Below are positions 10,356 through 20,603 of a stretch of 29,278 nt of DNA, piece by piece. The translations under genes and the position numbers were made by a program. The notes under the pieces were generated by a model. That model searched no databases and was not told where the DNA came from. It worked only from the letters and a program-made list of their open reading frames with translations. Position 1 is the stretch's first letter, and every line of letters starts with the position of its first letter. The DNA is from Nemertoderma westbladi (Eukaryota > Xenacoelomorpha > Nemertodermatida > Nemertodermatidae), in the NCBI GenBank assembly GCA_032718475.1, contig JAUCBJ010002456.1, positions 1 to 29,278 on the forward strand. The letters run 5' to 3'.

Positions 10356-11477
10356 TCAAACTGAAATATAGCGGGCTTTATGAACGCAGTCGATATGTCT
10401 CTTTAGATTCGCTTTCTGAGTGAATACTTTTTCACAATGAAAGCAATTATATTTTATACCTCTATGAGCTGATTCGACGTGCTTCTTTAGAGATTCTTTA
10501 TCTGCGTAAACTTTATCACAATCGGCGCAACTATATCTGGTTCCCTTATGCACCGCATCGATGTGCCTCTTTAAATATCCTTTCTGTGTGAACACTTTAT
10601 CACAAATAAAACAAATATAATTTACACCTTTATGGATGGATTCTATGTGTTTCGTTAAAGAGCCTTTATCGGCGTACACTTTATCACAGTCATCACAACT
10701 ATATTTGGTACCGGCAGGTCTATGAAACGACTCCACGTGAATTTTCAAGCGTCCTTTCCGTCTAAACATTTTACCACAATCAATACAATTATACTTGATA
10801 CCCTTGTGAACATAATCTGTGTGGTTCTTAAGATTTCCCTCGTGCCTGAATTCTCTAGAACATTGACTGCAATTATAAAAGGTCCCTTTATGAACAGAGT
10901 TTACGTGCAACTTGAGGGTTTCTTTCAGTTTGAACATTTTGTAACATCGACCACAACTGTACTTTATGTCTTTATGTTCTGTTTCTATATGTTTATGCAG
11001 ACCATTCGGATACGAATACACTTTATCACAATGAATGCAACTATATTTCGCGCCATTATAAACTGATTTTGCGTGAACAGTGCCTCTACGCGGGAATTGT
11101 CTATAACGACCATATTGTTGATAATTGTTTATTTTATTAAGAAGTTTTGCTTGAGCATTCAATTTCCATATCCTTGTTGTGCTAGCAGATCGTCGCCTAA
11201 TGCAGATCTCCGCCTTGGGGATTATTTGAGGAGGACTTGTACTGATAGATGTGTTACAAATAAACATTGGACTATTTGTGGTGACGTTGACAAAGTTGAT
11301 TCCGATACGTGACTGATCAGTTTTAATAGATTGTCCTTCTCCTAAGTTTTCTTCCTCTACTTTAGGAACTATTAGAACCGACGACAAACTTAAGACTCCC
11401 AGTTGTACATCATCTCCTGGAACTTCAGTACCCAACCCTATCATAGGTGAACATTGTTCTTGGGAATACGAGGACAT
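10356..11477 (-). CDS. C2H2 zinc-finger protein with eight fingers, 373 aa
   Basis: A single open frame with eight consecutive classical fingers from residue ~145 to ~368, each of the form Y-x-C-x2-C-x12-H-x4-H (for example YSCIHCDKVYSYPNGLHKHI). Fingers are joined by short linkers of the type HKGxxY rather than TGEKP; one linker is longer (HRPAGTKY). Fingers 5-6 and 7-8 are near duplicates (YADKGSL/YADKESL and FTQKGYLKRH/FTQKANLKRH), evidence of a two-finger duplication. The first ~144 residues have no known domain; they include an acidic LIVPKVEEE stretch and a basic segment (residues 93-131). The likely role is nuclear, sequence-specific DNA binding, by family knowledge. The frame ends five residues after the last finger. 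The start at 11477 is the first Met of the frame; an upstream 5' exon cannot be excluded. A TE-derived origin is not indicated. Confidence 0.88.
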   Translation of the reverse strand: MSSYSQEQCSPMIGLGTEVPGDDVQLGVLSLSSVLIVPKVEEENLGEGQSIKTDQSRIGINFVNVTTNSPMFICNTSISTSPPQIIPKAEICIRRRSASTTRIWKLNAQAKLLNKINNYQQYGRYRQFPRRGTVHAKSVYNGAKYSCIHCDKVYSYPNGLHKHIETEHKDIKYSCGRCYKMFKLKETLKLHVNSVHKGTFYNCSQCSREFRHEGNLKNHTDYVHKGIKYNCIDCGKMFRRKGRLKIHVESFHRPAGTKYSCDDCDKVYADKGSLTKHIESIHKGVNYICFICDKVFTQKGYLKRHIDAVHKGTRYSCADCDKVYADKESLKKHVESAHRGIKYNCFHCEKVFTQKANLKRHIDCVHKARYISV

Positions 11478-12521
11478 TTTCGAAGTCTTATAGCAATTTT
11501 ATAACTAGGCCAATAATACAAAATGTTTAATAGTCGATATTCGCAAACATTTATAAAATCATGTTGACTTATTGATTCATTATTTATGTTCTTCCATTGT
11601 AGTAAAATGCGAAATTTACATAACAATAATACTGTAATAGGCAGATACGCCTAATATGAACAATGAACACACACACAGACTGACAGAGCTACTAACAAAC
11701 TGGGTTTTTTAAAATCACCTACCGGTAGTTTTGAAAATGTAGTGAAAAAACAATAGGTTTTTTAGTTTTTTTTTTAATTATTGGCAATAATTATTCCATC
11801 TTCAAATATATTTGTGCGCGGACCTTACCATGCGCATATGTAGCTACGTCCTAACCTACACCATGACCCGTAACCGTGTGTCATTTTCTGATGACACGGG
11901 CCTAATTGTTCTAAAAATCTTTTATCATATTGTTTGAAATTTGAAACACAAGGTAGTTCAACTCACCGTGGTTGTTACCATGAAGCCGGATTTTCGATTT
12001 TGCCTTTAAATATTTTCTATAAACGTTTTAAAGTTTTAAAAAAGTGTCTTTTGCGAAATTTCAACTGACGTGTAAAACGTCAGAACACGTCAGAAAACGA
12101 CACTATATTACGGGCCATGGTGTATATTAATGGAACCTTCGGCGTTCTGACGATGTTATTTGTGATACTGATAGGTATGAAAACAATAAAATAGGAAATG
12201 GGGTCTTATTCCCTCAGATACTACCTAGCATTTAGGGCCACTTGGGCCACTGTTAGTACTCAGGCACTAAGGCCTATTAAAAAATGAAATACCAAATCAA
12301 TTGTAGTGCTCCCAACCCAACTACCACAAGGAAAACTGCACCAAACCATACAGTAACGACAGGTACCAGTAAGTATTGCACGAATAAATTAAGAAAAATA
12401 TAGGACATTTTGTCCGCCGAAAAGGTAAGTCTAAGTAATAAATTTTATAGGCCTACAAATAAAAGGGTTTCGGAGATTTAAACACTGAATATTATTATGA
12501 TATATATTAATATATATTAGA

Positions 12522-12549
12522 ATAAAAACAATATGATTATTGTTTTTAT
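12522..12549. repeat. Perfect 12-bp inverted repeat, 4-nt loop
   Basis: ATAAAAACAATA at 12522-12533 is followed by TGAT and the exact reverse complement TATTGTTTTTAT at 12538-12549. It is embedded in TATATATTAA repeats. It may be the core of a foldback element or a chance cruciform in AT-rich DNA. Confidence 0.75.
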
Positions 12550-12874
12550 ATTAATATCACAATCCCTCTAAAGTCGTGGTTGTCTAACATCATCTAATTA
12601 TACGGATAGGTGACCGATATAACCGGGCTGCCGGGTCATCCCATAAAGCACACAACCGGTACCTTAATATAATTTAGGCCTATATTATTTTTTGCAAGGT
12701 AAATCTATTCAATCTTAATGAAGCCTATAAAACCTAAAAATGCAAGAAACCTAAAAACGCAAAAAAACTATAAAACTGAAAAACGTAAAACCCTATCAGC
12801 CTATAAAACCTAAAAACGCAAAAACCCTAGGCCTAACCTATTTTTTTCTTAAAAACCTAGGTTTTTTCCACCCC

Positions 12875-12893
12875 TGCATGGCCAGGCCATGCA
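12875..12893. repeat. Perfect 9-bp inverted repeat, 1-nt centre
   Basis: TGCATGGCC-A-GGCCATGCA at 12875-12893 is a complete palindrome around a single central base, GC-rich in otherwise AT-rich surroundings. Function unknown. Confidence 0.75.
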
Positions 12894-13214
12894 AGCCCAG
12901 CCTGCATACTGGCATGGTAGCTTACACAGCTTGACAGCATACAGCCTGTATATGCCTGTAGTGCATGGCATATATAATACAGCTATAGGAATAGGGGCCT
13001 ACATATCGTAAAATCCTAACCGCGGTAGCGGAACAGAAAACATTGCCCAGCCCTGTCAGGGACCAGTACAGCAGTATATCTTCTCGTTTCATAAAGGTTC
13101 AGAAGTTAACAATTTACGTGAAGCTTCTAATTTTGTCTACCGGCAGCCCGGTAGCACTACCTTTGTGTTTTCTTGGTAGTGTTGAAATATCGGTAAAATA
13201 AGGGTTTGACTTTT

Positions 13215-13362
13215 CCGCGTAGGTGTAGCCTGTGCGTAGGTGTTGCCTGCGCGTAGCCTACGCGTAGGTGTAGCCTGCGCGTAGCCTACGCGTAGGTGTA
13301 GCCTGCGCGTAGCCTACGCATAGGTGTAGCCTGCGCGTAGCCTACGCGTAGGCTTCGCGTAG
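13215..13362. repeat. 28-bp CpG-rich tandem repeat, about 5 copies
   Basis: Units starting GCGTAGGTGTAGCC begin at 13234, 13262, 13290 and 13318, exactly 28 bp apart, with partial copies at 13217 and 13346. Each unit holds GCGTAGCCTACGC, a near-perfect self-complementary block, so the array could form repeated hairpins. Its CpG density is far above the surrounding DNA. Confidence 0.85.
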
Positions 13363-15302
13363 CGATGGAATGCAGTTTCGCGTAGGTAAATTTTTACGTA
13401 GGTAACCAATGAATGAATCGAACTAGCTGACTAGAACCTTTATAAAAGAGAGGTAAATTCAAATAAGATCAATATAGGCCTACAGATACTATAGGGGCTG
13501 TTGCGGATTCTAGTTCGAAATAGAATCCAGATTTTTTTCTAAAAAATGCTCTAGAACAAAAAATATTTGTTCTAGAACATATTTTTTTTTAAAAATGAAT
13601 AGCTAACATATTCTGGAACATTTTCTATACAAATAGTAAAAAGAACTAGATACTACAAAATATTTATAGACGGAAGTAGGAAGTCGGAACCAGTGTCGAA
13701 ATTACTAGCTAAACCTATCTAAAACACTAGCTACCATAAAATTTTTTATCTTACTTAACGAGGATTTCTTCAATTACGTCCATTGACCAAATTGCAACAA
13801 ATGAAAATTTATAGAACTCTCCCCATATCAAAATATCAAATTGTTGTAAAAAAAATCTTGCCCCCAGTCACAGTAGGCCTAGTAAGTAGGCCTAAACTAA
13901 ACAATTGTCTAAACTGTAAGGCGTGAGGCTAGCTGACTTTGTCGATCGTCCCACATAATAACAAATTAAACTTTGCTACCACTAACAAAAATATAATATG
14001 AAGCAAATAATTTCATTATCAAGCACGTTTACAAGATATAAGATTACCGAATATTTATGAAAAAATGCCCGTGATGCACAACCAGGACACCGAGCGAGTA
14101 ATGACCCTGAACCCACCCTAGAACCACCCTATATTATAAATGCGACTCCATTTCCATCCGAATATTACAACACCGGCTGCTAAGGCAATCAACCAATGCT
14201 GCATTATAGAACAAAACTAACAATAGAAAGGGGTAGCTATAGTTACTAAAACTAAAACACAAACAAAGCGCAAATATCCTAGCTGTTCCACATTAGTGTC
14301 AGTAGTTCTAGTAAGATAATAATAGTGATAACAGTTTCATTCAATTTTTGAATAAATACAAATTATATAATATATTATAGAGCAAATGTATAAACAAAAA
14401 CTCAACTAATATTATGAAAATTGAAGGTCTAAACAATATGAAACAAAATAATACATTATCAAAGACAAATTAAATTTTAGCATCACATCAACTATATCCA
14501 AGAAATTTAACAAAACCTCAAATCAGTCAGAGTGAAAAGGGGGGACAGTTCCCCCTTCAACCAGCACCCCGTCCCTAAAGCAAAGCCGCACCCAGACCTA
14601 GTCAAGCAGAATAACCTATGGAGATAGATATTATGACAAACACACCCGGTTCTTTTAAATTTGCGTGATTTGAGTTTTATGTTCGCACCACTATTGAGTT
14701 TTATTATATTTGTAAGAAATGTTAAAACTTATCTTATGCCAATGTAGTAATGGTATTAAAATATAATTAAATTAATTTGCACTATTAATGCTTCAGCTAA
14801 AAAACGATGCTAATAGAACATTCTACATATATCCTATACAAAATAATCAGCCCAATGATTCGTGGAATAATAATATAATCCTATTGCAGTTGTATATTTT
14901 ATTTTGTTTATTGACAACTCAACTATATTTTCTGTCTTTACCTGAGAGCTGATAAGGAAGTGTAGACTCAGCCAGCAGCGCTGCTCCTACAAGGCAAAGG
15001 CAGACAGGAGGGGTGTAGTCAAAGTCAAGAAATTCCGCCTGGATGGAATTCTATCTCAGACAGCCCTGCACTCCACCTTTCCTACTCCACAGCTAGCAGC
15101 TGCAGCTCAGGCAGGAGTTGTTATTTTACCATTGCTTTTAATTTCGCGACAAAATAATGTCAAAAAACTAAATATATCGAATACCACACATAGAATCGAT
15201 CTGATATTTTGTAACGCGATTACGAACCACCAAAGCAATGTACAGTACTTGCAAAATTTCATCAAAATCGCCAGTCAGGAAGTGCCTGAACCTAGATAAT
15301 TA

Positions 15303-15322
15303 TCAGTCAGTCAGTCAGTCAG
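15303..15322. repeat. (TCAG)5 microsatellite
   Basis: Five perfect TCAG tetranucleotides, followed by a short direct repeat of ATATCCTG(A/C)(A/G)GATTTTTACAGTA at about 15329-15376. Confidence 0.85.
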
Positions 15323-15897
15323 TGTTATATATCCTGAGATTTTTACAGTAAATATCCTGCAGATTTTTACAGTAAGTATCCCGCTGTCGAGCGGGCTCCT
15401 AAATACCGGCCTATAAAAAAAATTAACACTGCATGCGAGCATCGCGTCCTGAATGCTGAATATACTGTATACTGCTGTATGTTCTGGAAGTCCTTGCTTC
15501 TACTGTATTGGACATTTCGACATAATGGAATGGTGTACGGTGTTAAACAATTAATTATTTACATACAGTAGCTATAGTCCCGTCACTGCAAACTGGATAA
15601 TAAAGCAGCACGCATTAATATAAACGGAAATAATACATTCTGGAATACGGTAATTGAAGTTGTTTCCAGGTTGTTGATTACTTTACAGCGTTCCGTCCTA
15701 TAGGCCGCACGCTGCAAAGTAGTACTTTGCAGCATTACGAGTAATTCACCAGAACGCTGATAAGTTGGCATAATGTAACAAAACATATGGAAGTCTGGAA
15801 ATTTGTTTGTTTTAATTTTTCAGGCAGTCACATCCAACCAACCCACAGTCCCTTACAACTATCCCACAGACATCTGTTTCATTGTATAGTATATAAT

Positions 15898-15914
15898 CAG
15901 TGGCGGATCTAGGA
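15898..15914. mobile_element. Candidate hAT-type terminal inverted repeat (one end only)
   Basis: CAGTGGCGGATCTAGGA at 15898-15914 resembles the CAGTGGCGGATC-type termini known from many animal hAT transposons. A reverse-complement partner (TCCTAGATCCGCCACTG) was not found elsewhere in the window, so only one end, or a solo relic, is visible. The adjacent 47-bp array may be internal to it. By resemblance only. Confidence 0.4.
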
Positions 15915-15915
15915 C

Positions 15916-16325
15916 CCAAATCCCATCTGGGATTAATTCCCATCTCGATGATGGGAACTAATCATTAATCCGATGAGATTCAAATCCAATCTCGATGATG
16001 GGAACTAATCATTAATCCGATGAGATTCAAATCCCATCTCGATGATGGGAACTAATCATTAATCCGATGAGATTCAAATCCCATCTCGATGATGGGAACT
16101 AATCATTAATCCGATGAGATTCAAATCCCATCTCGATGATGGGAACTAATCATTAATCCGATGAGATTCAAATCCCATCTCGATGAGGGGAACTAATCAT
16201 TAATCCGATGAGATTCAAATCCCATCTCGATGAGGGGAACTAATCATTAATCCGATGAGATTCAAATCCCATCTCGATGAGGGGAACTAATCATTAATCC
16301 GATGAGATTCAAATCCAATCTCGAA
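15916..16325. repeat. 47-bp tandem repeat, eight full copies plus partial ends
   Basis: CTCGATGA recurs at 15944, 15991, 16038, 16085, 16132, 16179, 16226 and 16273, all exactly 47 bp apart, with a truncated copy at 16320. Each early unit contains TCCCATC-TCGAT-GATGGGA, a 7-bp hairpin. In the last three full units GATGATGGGA becomes GATGAGGGGA, which breaks the stem symmetry. It starts immediately after the hAT-like terminus. Confidence 0.93.
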
Positions 16326-16400
16326 TTAACAGCAAAACAATAAACGAAAGTCAGTAGCTTACAGTTATATTTGATTGCTTTGAAAGTTAAAATAAATAAG

Positions 16401-16512
16401 AAATATCAGCTGGATACCAGCTGATCTACATCGCGAAATATCAGCTGGATACCAGCCAATGATACCAGCTGATCTACATCGAGAAATATCAGCTGGATAC
16501 CAGCTGATCTAC
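16401..16512. repeat. Three copies of a GAAATATCAGCTGGATACCAG hairpin repeat
   Basis: The block AAATATCAGCTGG...GATCTACA occurs three times between 16401 and 16512; the middle copy has a partial internal duplication (CCAGCCAATGATACCAG). Each complete copy contains ATCAGCTGG-ATA-CCAGCTGAT, a perfect 9-bp stem with a 3-nt loop (first at 16405-16425). Confidence 0.85.
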
Positions 16513-16802
16513 AATTAATTTTAATTCGAGCTATAATTATCGGTTGAAATAATCAACTGTTAAATCGAGCTAAATAATTCAGCAGACAGTCATCCCTCAA
16601 CATGTTTTAAATAACCAATAATATTAAGCAAAATAATCCAGTTTTGAAACATTATTTAAAACTATCAATATAATCTCAAGCGAAATAATTAGGTTGAAAT
16701 ACATTATTTAAAACGACCAATAATATCAATATTAATAATCGTATTTAATTATTACACATTGTTACTAAATTTATGCCATGGGTAACTCAGATAGGGTGGG
16801 GA

Positions 16803-17002
16803 GGGGGGGGGGGGGGGGGGGGACTGGACGCAATAAAAATTCATCCCTCTCCAGGGGAAATTCGACGCAAATAACAGTTGATTATTCTCAAAAATAAAAC
16901 TGTAACGCTGTTCTATTCTATTTATTTTGGTTACAATACCACGTGCCACTGTAACCTGCGCGGGATATTAATTCGCCAATGCGGGTTTTTCGCCCCCCCC
17001 CC
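16803..17002. mobile_element. MITE with poly-G and poly-C ends, copy 1 (degenerate right end)
   Basis: A run of 20 G (16803-16822) leads into ACTGGACGCAATAAAAATTC, an interior containing CCAGGGGAAATTCGACGCAAA, TAAAACTGTAACG and GATATTAATTCGCCAA, and a run of 10 C (16993-17002). The left end and most of the interior match the element at 28349-28642 base for base over long stretches. Here the right TIR has decayed to CGGGTTTTTCGCCC. It has no coding capacity, about 200 bp. The transposase superfamily is not recognisable. Confidence 0.75.
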
Positions 17003-17105
17003 ACTCCCCCCTGTCTCGGGTAACTAGTAATTCGATTAGTTTTACTTAAAATTTTAGTGCTGCAGTGCCCCCGAGACAGGATAGTGCGGTGTGGCTGATC
17101 TTTGT

Positions 17106-17300
17106 CAATTAATTAACTTTTTTATCAAAAGTTCTCCATAATTTTCAATTCAATACTTTGTGGTCGACCAAAAATTTATTTATGGTCGACCAGAAATTAA
17201 TTTATGGAAGTTTGAATTTCCAGGTAAATTGTAGGGCGAGATTTGGACAGCCCATTCATTATGACGTCATGGAGAACTTCTGAAAAAAATGTATTAATTG
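17106..17300. mobile_element. Small foldback element with ~32-bp inverted ends
   Basis: The left arm 17106-17139 (CAATTAAT...CAAAAGTTCTCCAT) faces the right arm 17269-17300, whose reverse complement is CAATTAAT...CAGAAGTTCTCCAT; about 27 of 32 positions agree with a 2-nt gap. Between them is a 22-bp tandem pair, each unit carrying the palindrome TGGTCGACCA (17161 and 17183). There is no coding capacity, and no target duplication is clear. Confidence 0.65.
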
Positions 17301-17609
17301 GTAAAGATAAACCACAGTAGGAGTAGGAGTAGGAGAGCATTATTCATTAATTATTTGTTATATTTAATACTGTAATATAGGCATACGAGTCTTTTATTTG
17401 TTGCCTGTATATACAGATATAGGCCTAACTGCCTACTGCTACTGTCTGACTACTGCTGTATCTGGCGAAATATACTGTAGATTCAGAGATTAAAGATAAA
17501 GACTGAAAGAGTCACTATGTGCTATTGGGGTCTTTACCATTACATGCATTAGTGACTCCAGCTTGTAATTTGCTAGCGTACCGGACAGCCGGAATTTGGA
17601 ACTGCTGTA

Positions 17610-18332
17610 ATGGCGCAAGAACCGGTGATGCAAGAACCGGCGATGCAAGAACCGGTGTTGCAAGAACCTGTATACGGAATAGCCGACGACTATTACTGCA
17701 AGACCAAAAGCGGCAAACACCCACTCCTCCACTACCCCAGTAATAAATTGCCTGGTCGTATATATGAATTTCAATTTAAATCCGTAACCAACTATAATAG
17801 AACGCACAGCTACCGTTGCAAGGGTTGTTTTAGGCAATGGAAAGCTGACCATGGCGTCGGCTCTGTACCGGTAATAAAAGTTATCGACGGTAACATAGTA
17901 ACAGATCCCGATAGCGGACATATATGCGCGGGTATTATGGAATCAAAGGCGATTGCGCAGCAAATGTTACGCAAATCTCGTTGCGAGCTTAAAGATAATC
18001 CTCACGTAAAAAAACCGCGAACAGTCTATAATGAAACTCTGCAACGCGTCCACGACGACTACAAAGATCGTTCGCCTGAATTTCGACGGGAGATAGAAGG
18101 ATGCATACCAGAGTTCGGGAAACTCCAACGTAGTTTTCAAAAGAAGAAACGTCCGTCTACAGCGGAATTGGATCACAAAAATTGTATTCCAAAAAAATTA
18201 AGAGTAATAATTCGCAGTAAACAAGATGCAGATCGGGGTGTGGATTGTAACAAACGGTTTCTGCTTTATAATGTACACGAACAGAAGTATGTATTCGCTA
18301 GATTAGGTTCTCCGAAGTCCGAAGTGATCTAG
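17610..18332 (+). CDS. FLYWCH-type zinc finger plus MULE pre-transposase region, truncated (240 aa)
   Basis: Residues 2-21 are five degenerate MQEPV repeats coded by a 15-bp DNA repeat. Residues ~29-107 look like a FLYWCH-type finger: a HPLLHYPSNKLPGRIYEF lead-in, YRCKGC (C70, C73), and GHIC (H104, C106). Residues ~111-215 match the layout of the region that follows this finger in MULE-derived proteins: a basic helix with alternating charged residues, RTVYNETLQRVHDDY, then FGKLQRSFQKKKRP. Residues ~216-240 resemble the IPxxL...FLL segment that normally leads into the DDE transposase core, but the frame ends in SPKSEVI before any DGTF-like catalytic motif. It is therefore a catalytically empty N-terminal part: either a relic of a MULE or a domesticated DNA-binding protein. 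No continuation was seen after the stop. Assigned from motif memory. Confidence 0.65.
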   Translation: MAQEPVMQEPAMQEPVLQEPVYGIADDYYCKTKSGKHPLLHYPSNKLPGRIYEFQFKSVTNYNRTHSYRCKGCFRQWKADHGVGSVPVIKVIDGNIVTDPDSGHICAGIMESKAIAQQMLRKSRCELKDNPHVKKPRTVYNETLQRVHDDYKDRSPEFRREIEGCIPEFGKLQRSFQKKKRPSTAELDHKNCIPKKLRVIIRSKQDADRGVDCNKRFLLYNVHEQKYVFARLGSPKSEVI

Positions 18333-19225
18333 GCTACTCTGTATGCCAGCCACCACCTCCATGTGTACTGGTGTATATGGTAGGCCTACTGTTCTAGCCG
18401 CCACCGCCACATGTAATGATGGATGTTTAAGTCGTTAAATAGAAATAGTAACGATAAATAATGTGCGGCCACATAGCTATGAGGTTGAAAACAATAATTA
18501 TTTCTGATGTTTGGAGGTCGAGAGGACGAGAAGTGGTTTGTAACGAAGTGGAATAAATATAGGCCACGGTTACTATGGGAGGGAGCGAGACAACAATTAC
18601 ATTACTGCATTACAAACGTGAGACTTTGAGTAGACCAAACTGCGCTAAGTGGCGTAATGTGGCAAATAGGATTATGTTCATTTATTTATGATTTGATCCC
18701 TAAATTCCGTCCAGTCCAGTTAACCAAATCTAATTCACATACCGTATCGCAATTATACCAATGTAGCGAAAAAGTTTCTAAAAATATATTATACTTGTAT
18801 CACCTTGAATTTCATGTTTTTTTATTTAGAAACATTCTATCAAAAGTAACTAACTATTGATGGAGATTTCATAACATTTGGTGCAGCAAATTTTAGCTCA
18901 ACTCTTGATTGACTGAACTACTTCACTACATAGTTACCAAATTAGTTTCAACAGCAACGAAAAAATTTATCTAAATAATTTAATTATTATTATCATTAGA
19001 CAGTTACAATTAACGCAACTTGTCTACTAAATGGGTTGGTTGGTGTGTGTAACCCCGTCAATTACATTAGATTTGTCGATCTCAACATCCTGTCCGCATA
19101 AACCCCATAAACTGTATAAGTTACACATTATAAACATTGTTTTTGTGGAAATTATTAAATTTCCTTGCATGAATAGGAGCTGTACCAGAACATAAATGTA
19201 TTAATTATAAAGAATATGTGGGTCA
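18333..19225. other. Intergenic, nothing recognised
   Basis: AT-rich DNA with no domain-bearing frame. GGGTCAATGCCAA at 19220-19232 is identical to the first 13 bases of the terminal inverted repeat of the element at 20604. Confidence 0.45.
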
Positions 19226-20560
19226 ATGCCAATCTTTGGAAATCGATTGTTTTCGGCTGGAACCCAGTTCAAGAAGCGAACTGGAAAGCTATGGACTCAT
19301 AGTGGACCCAGTGGTCACAAGTCTCAGATAGACCATATTCTGTTTCGTAGGAAATACAAAAGCTCTATACAAGACTGTAATGCATTTACATTTCGACCCT
19401 TCTCCAGTGATCACCGCCTTATTGTGGCCAAGGCAAGACTTAGTCTGCGTGCTAGCAGAACAAAGAAATGACCTCTATAAGGCGCAGAAAGTTTCCCCCC
19501 TCAAACAGAATGACAGGATATTGCGCGATACTTTATAGAAGTAAAAGTGTCTGAGTCTGTACTCCCAGATATTCCCATTGGCGATATCTCCTTTGCAGAA
19601 GTGAAGGCTGCTGCAAAGAGCATTAAGACCAATCGTGCCAGTGGAGTAGATGGTGTTCCCCCTGAGGTTTAAAATACCTGAGTGTTTAAAGCTCATCGAT
19701 CCCATCATAGTAGACATGTACCGTACAACAAGAGTCCCACAAGAAATGAAAACAAATAAGTTGGTGCCAGGTCCCAAGAAGGGCAATCTAACACTCTATG
19801 GTTCTTTTCGGGGAATCTCATTGATCTCGATTGCTGCAAAGCTATACAATAGAATTCTATTAAATCGCATCAGGGATCCCATTGAGAGACTGCTCCGTGG
19901 AAATTAGAATTCACCGAGAATTAATCGGAAACTTAAGGTCCGATTATTTAGAGCAGCAGTACTTCCAGTACTCATCTATGGTATGGTTCTTTTCGGGGAA
20001 TCTCAATGATCTCGATTGCTGCAAAGCTATACAATAGAATTCTATTAAATCGCATCAGGGATCCCATTGAGAGACTGCTCCGTGGAAATCAGAATTCACC
20101 GAGAATTAATCGGAAACTTAAGGTCCGATTATTTAGAGCAGCAGTAGTTCCAGTACTCCTCTATGGGAGTCCATGCTGGGCTCTAACTGCTGAGGACACC
20201 AAATCTCTGGATGGCACATTCACAAGAATGCTACGCCGGGTTCACTGTGTCAAGTACAATGCACACATCTCCAACCAGACACTATATAACATTGGAGGTG
20301 TCTCATTGGTTCCCCCAAGCTTGACAATAGAACAAAGCGGCCTCCGCTTTGCAGGGCATTGCCGTGAGAACCAGCCAGTGCATAATCTTGTACTTTGGCA
20401 GCCTCATGGAGTGAATAAGCATGGTGGAAAGCCCATGACTTTCATGAGACGCATCTTAAAGGACACTGGCCTTGAAGATGCGGATGATCTAGCAAATGTC
20501 ATGGGTGATAGGGAGTTGTGGCGGTGCAATTTTATCGATAAGCCGGCACAGCATTCTTAA
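19226..20560 (+). pseudogene. Decayed non-LTR retrotransposon (endonuclease and partial RT)
   Basis: Three homologous pieces lie in order. At 19226-19471 is the C-terminal half of an AP-type endonuclease (GHKSQIDHILFRRKYKSS, then FSSDHRLIVAK, the SDH motif). From about 19542, in another frame, comes the start of an RT domain (ISFAEVKAAAKSIKTNRASG...VDGVPPEV), a stop, and at 19650-19907 the FRGISLISIAAKLYNRILL block. At 20090-20560 is the post-RT C-terminal region (FRAAVVPVLLYGSPCW, RMLRRV, LRFAGHCRENQP, MGDRELW). The RT palm with its YADD-type catalytic residues is missing: RGNQNSPRINRK joins directly to the C-terminal part. The block layout is typical of RTE-like or related APE-type LINEs; the clade is uncertain. 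Frameshifts, stops and the deletion make it inactive. Confidence 0.85.
19801..20170 (+). repeat. 185-bp tandem duplication within the LINE fragment
   Basis: GTTCTTTTCGGGGAATCTCA starts at 19801 and again at 19986 (one mismatch, ATTGAT versus AATGAT). The two 185-bp copies are almost identical, including the internal RT deletion joint, so the deletion is older than the duplication. Copy 1 has GGAAATTAG (stop) where copy 2 has GGAAATCAG. The junction lies at CTATGGTATGG, suggesting slippage or exchange at CTATGG. Confidence 0.92.
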
Positions 20561-20603
20561 AAATGCAGATGCAATGGAGCATGCCGATCCTAGTACAGTA
20601 GTA

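Larger units (their letters stand above)
11478..15897. other. Intergenic, no supported gene; short hairpins and simple repeats
   Basis: No reading frame here shows a domain. Visible structure includes AATTATTGGCAATAATT near 11778 (palindrome containing a CCAAT core, ~300 bp upstream of the zinc-finger start), a hairpin CCGTGTGTCAT...ATGACACGG near 11873, perfect hairpins at 12522-12549 and 12875-12893, an A-rich degenerate stretch at 12720-12840 repeating CCTAAAAACGCAAAA, and AGCAGCGCTGCT near 14976. The rest is AT-rich and unremarkable. Confidence 0.5.

Noticed and set aside
10722-11312. Plus-strand frames of 114 and 79 codons
   Set aside because: Antisense shadows of the zinc-finger gene with no domain.
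17490-17921. Minus-strand 143-codon frame and neighbouring plus-strand short frames
   Set aside because: They overlap the FLYWCH/MULE frame and its 15-bp repeat; no homology, low-complexity RFLHRR-type repeats.
19475-19786. Minus-strand 103-codon frame
   Set aside because: Antisense of the decayed LINE; no recognisable domain.
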